A DNA stretch of 14,230 nucleotides. Source: Gemmatimonadota bacterium. GTDB lineage: Bacteria; Gemmatimonadota; Gemmatimonadetes; Gemmatimonadales; GWC2-71-9. Both the position numbers and the translations under genes were made by a program. The notes beneath the pieces were generated by a model that worked only from the letters and a program-made list of their open reading frames with translations, was not told the DNA's origin and made no database searches. The DNA lies in assembly GCA_017889745.1 (NCBI GenBank), contig JAGGAG010000056.1:1-14230 (forward strand), in the 5' to 3' direction. Shown here piece after piece: positions 12,211 to 14,230 of this stretch (its first letter is position 1; every line of letters starts with the position of its first letter).

Positions 12211-13566
12211 TCATACTGTCGCTCCATATTGCCGGAGCAGGTCGTCGACCTCGCCGTAGCCCGAAGGGAATGCCACGTTCTCCGGCGACGCACCGGCGGC
12301 GAGCAGGGCCGCGACCGACTCGGGCGAGCGTCGTTCCATCCAGTATGAATCCACGCACGCCTTGATCGCCAGGGCGAGTGGCGTGCGATCGTCGCCGTCG
12401 CGCAAATCCACCGGCGCGCCGCGCGCGAGCAGCAGCTTCACGGTGTCCGGACGCATGCGCCACGCCGCCACGTGCAGCGCGGTGCTCCGTGCTGCCACGC
12501 CCCAGTAGCCGTCGCCTTCCTCGAACACTGCGCCTGGACTCACCCCAAGCTCGAGCAGCAGGGCGACGCCGGTGGTATTGCCGTTCCCGGCGAACTCGGC
12601 GAGCAGCCTCCCGTCCATGGCAAGGAGCGCGGTTACGAGGTGCGGCTCACGTTCCCGGATGTCGGCGACGGCAGCCCCATCCTTGCGCGCGCACGCCGCG
12701 ATAAGCCGGTCGACCCCGGCCAGCGGCACCGACACCTCACGGCGCTCGAACAGCTCGAGCAGGTCGCCCCGTCCCCGGCGGGCGGCCATGGCCGTCGCAG
12801 TCAGCCCCTCCTGGGTTCGCGACGGGTCCGCGCCATGGTCGATCAGCAGCGCGATGATCTCGAGGTGGTTGTCGCGCGCGATGGCGTGGTGCAGGGCGGT
12901 GAAGCCCCAGCGCCGCTGGTGGTTGGGATCGGCACCGTGCCGGAGCAGGTACTCGACGCCGTCACCATCGTGCCAGTCGTGCTTGCGGATCAGCATCATC
13001 GCGAGGTTGTCCGTGGTGAGCTTGCCGCTTTCGACCAGCACCTCGAGCGCACCGTTGTCGTAGGACTCGGGCGCGTGATAGGGCGTCTCCTCATCATTCG
13101 GGTCGGCGCCGCGCTCCAGCAGCAGGCGGGTGAGGGGCGCGTGGTGGGCCACCCCCGCCGCACCGTAGAGGACGCTTTCCCACACTGGGTTGGGCTCATG
13201 CCCGGCCTCGAACCAGCCGGTGTTCGGGCTGGCGCCGGCATCGAGCAGCGCCGCGGCCGCGCGCACGAAGCCGTCGGAGCGGGCGCGATCCAGCTTGAGG
13301 TAGCGCGAGAAGCAGAGGTGGGTGAGGGGGTCCCATTCATAGGGGCCACCCCTTGCGGTAGCCTGACGCGGGTCGGCCGCGAGGAACCGGCGAACGGTGG
13401 CGTCGTCGCCGAGCACGGCCGCGGCATGGATGTCACTGGTTGCCACGCCGGGATGCGCCGCCAGCAGCAACTGCGCGCGCTCGAGCGTGCCGGTGGCGTG
13501 CGCCGCGTCGCGGGGTGCGCATGCCGCCTCGAGAAACGCCTGGGTCGGGTCGGTGGTGCTGGTCAT
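12211..13566 (-). CDS. Ankyrin-repeat protein
   Basis: Soluble protein of 451 residues without a signal peptide or membrane helix, so probably cytoplasmic. It is built of ankyrin repeats of mixed quality. Clear ones are about 99-116 (VRAAAALLDAGASPN), 130-157 (LLLERGADPND), 203-215 (VEYLLRHGADPNH), 221-249 (GFTALHHAIARDNHLEIIALLIDHGADPS), 360-389 (STALHVAAWRMRPDTVKLLLARGAPVDLRD) and 393-429 (RTPLALAIKA...LLAAGASPEN). The central part (280-350) is more divergent. The N-terminus (TQAFLEAACAPRDAAHATGTLERAQ...IHAAAVLGD) is conserved in similar bacterial proteins I recall. Such proteins mediate protein binding; the partner is unknown. ATG 13566 is preferred; ATG 13581 would add MPHRT, with AGGG too close to it for a Shine-Dalgarno. 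Divergent from the PLP enzyme gene by 90 nt. Confidence 0.86.
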   Translation of the reverse strand: MTSTTDPTQAFLEAACAPRDAAHATGTLERAQLLLAAHPGVATSDIHAAAVLGDDATVRRFLAADPRQATARGGPYEWDPLTHLCFSRYLKLDRARSDGFVRAAAALLDAGASPNTGWFEAGHEPNPVWESVLYGAAGVAHHAPLTRLLLERGADPNDEETPYHAPESYDNGALEVLVESGKLTTDNLAMMLIRKHDWHDGDGVEYLLRHGADPNHQRRWGFTALHHAIARDNHLEIIALLIDHGADPSRTQEGLTATAMAARRGRGDLLELFERREVSVPLAGVDRLIAACARKDGAAVADIREREPHLVTALLAMDGRLLAEFAGNGNTTGVALLLELGVSPGAVFEEGDGYWGVAARSTALHVAAWRMRPDTVKLLLARGAPVDLRDGDDRTPLALAIKACVDSYWMERRSPESVAALLAAGASPENVAFPSGYGEVDDLLRQYGATV

Positions 13567-13645
13567 GGTCCGGTGCGGCATCCCTGGCCGGTATCCGTTC
13601 CAAGTATTCGCCCGTGACACGCTGCGCGCCAGCCTCGGCCCCGGG

Positions 13646-13651
13646 TAGAAT
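13646..13651 (+). promoter_or_regulatory. Candidate -10 of a leaderless PLP-enzyme gene
   Basis: TAGAAT fits TAnnnT and ends 5 nt before ATG 13657, with no Shine-Dalgarno in the five intervening bases. The transcript would start at about the start codon. It is the third gene in the window with this layout. No convincing -35 is seen in the 90-nt gap. Confidence 0.45.
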
Positions 13652-13656
13652 TGATC

Positions 13657-14230
13657 ATGGCCAATTCCATTGCGGCGGTTGCGGGGACGGCCGCGCAGCT
13701 CCTGTCCCTCGAGACCCCGGTCCCCATCGTGGACCTCGATCGCCTCGAGCGGAACCTGCAGCGCATGGCGACCTATGCGGCGCAGCACGGTTTGGCGCTC
13801 CGGCCACACGTCAAGACGCACAAGAGTCCGTGGATCGCGGCGCGGCAGATGGAGCTGGGCGCGGCGGGCCTCACATGCGCCACGACGCGGGAGGCGGAGG
13901 AGGTGAGCGCCGTCGCGGGCGACATCCTGGTTGCCTATCCGCCGGTGGGGACTGGCCGGCTGCGCCGCCTGCTGTCCCTGCCAGCCGATCTCCGGCTCAC
14001 GGTCGCACTCGACTCGGCGGAGGCGGTGCGGGGACTCGCGGAGGCGGCTCGTGCGGCTCGTCGCCGAGTGGGCGTCTATGTCGAAATGGACTTCGGGATG
14101 CGGCGGGTCGGCGTCGCGACCGCAGCTGAGGCGATCGACCTCGCGAGGCTGGCCATGCGCGGGCCGTCACTCGAGTTCCGGGGACTCGCGTTCTACCCTG
14201 GGCACATCCGGAGTGCAGTGGATGCACAGG
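13657..14230 (+). CDS. D-threonine aldolase / D-serine dehydratase-like PLP enzyme (3' end outside window)
   Basis: The first 191 residues of a fold-type III (alanine-racemase-like) pyridoxal-phosphate enzyme; the frame is open to the window edge. After an 18-residue leader comes ETPVPIVDLDRLERNLQRMA (19-38), then LRPHVKTHKSP (48-58), where K53 in H-V-K-T-H-K is the PLP-binding lysine of the D-threonine aldolase/D-serine dehydratase group. The barrel continues with GAAGLTCATTREAEEV, GDILVAYPPVG, YVEMDFGMRRVGV and LAFYPGHI. Complete members have about 360-380 residues, with a C-terminal metal site (His-x-Cys) that would confirm the class and lies outside the window. Whether it acts on D-threonine, D-serine or another beta-hydroxy amino acid cannot be decided here. 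A leaderless start is likely. Confidence 0.87.
   Translation, partial: MANSIAAVAGTAAQLLSLETPVPIVDLDRLERNLQRMATYAAQHGLALRPHVKTHKSPWIAARQMELGAAGLTCATTREAEEVSAVAGDILVAYPPVGTGRLRRLLSLPADLRLTVALDSAEAVRGLAEAARAARRRVGVYVEMDFGMRRVGVATAAEAIDLARLAMRGPSLEFRGLAFYPGHIRSAVDAQ

Overview
The window is high-GC bacterial DNA with ordinary chromosomal genes on both strands. No integrase, transposase, plasmid or phage gene is visible. Two lipoproteins with signal peptides and a GmhB-type heptose phosphatase point to a diderm (Gram-negative-type) cell. A DUF2723 membrane protein, a TerB-like protein with a zeta-like N-terminus, a histidine-rich small lipoprotein and several genes that look leaderless together suggest Gemmatimonadota or a close relative. 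That placement rests on gene-family memory, not on a search.

Layout. 1-1072: the end of a MarR regulator, then a DoxX membrane protein behind a promoter with two small palindromes, closed by a strong hairpin shared with the opposing gene. 1049-2362 (minus): DUF1697 protein, GNAT acetyltransferase and a PspB-like one-helix coiled-coil protein. 2390-2476 (minus): tRNA-Ser(UGA). 2488-3603: a TerB-like protein (minus) and a small lipoprotein (plus), divergent with 45 bp between start codons. 3618-7992 (minus): purN-purH, an inverted block of 7-bp repeats, then a 712-residue DUF2723 protein; a perfect hairpin separates it from the lipoprotein gene. 8202-9118 (plus): a DUF2135/YfaP-like lipoprotein with a UUCG-capped terminator-like hairpin, followed by a second heptamer-repeat tract. 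9262-10248 (plus): DUF1835 protein, whose stop lies one base from the stop of convergent gmhB. 10250-12156 (minus): gmhB, a metallothionein-like protein, a YdjM-type membrane protein and a DUF2834 membrane protein. 12211-13566 (minus): a cytoplasmic ankyrin-repeat protein. 13657 to the edge (plus): the start of a D-threonine aldolase/D-serine dehydratase-like PLP enzyme.

How the genes work together. PurN and PurH catalyse the third step and the last two steps of IMP synthesis and sit 11 nt apart. GmhB serves ADP-heptose/LPS core synthesis. The MarR-DoxX pair looks like a small regulated membrane-stress unit. The GNAT and DUF1697 genes are coupled by a TGATG stop/start overlap. The remaining genes are single or paired genes with no shared pathway that I can see.

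I do not see a clear new defence or mobile system. The most unusual signals are non-coding: two tracts of degenerate heptamers (one folding into a long inverted structure), a recurring TAnnnT-N5/6-ATG start without Shine-Dalgarno at three genes, and strong intergenic hairpins that lack U-tracts.
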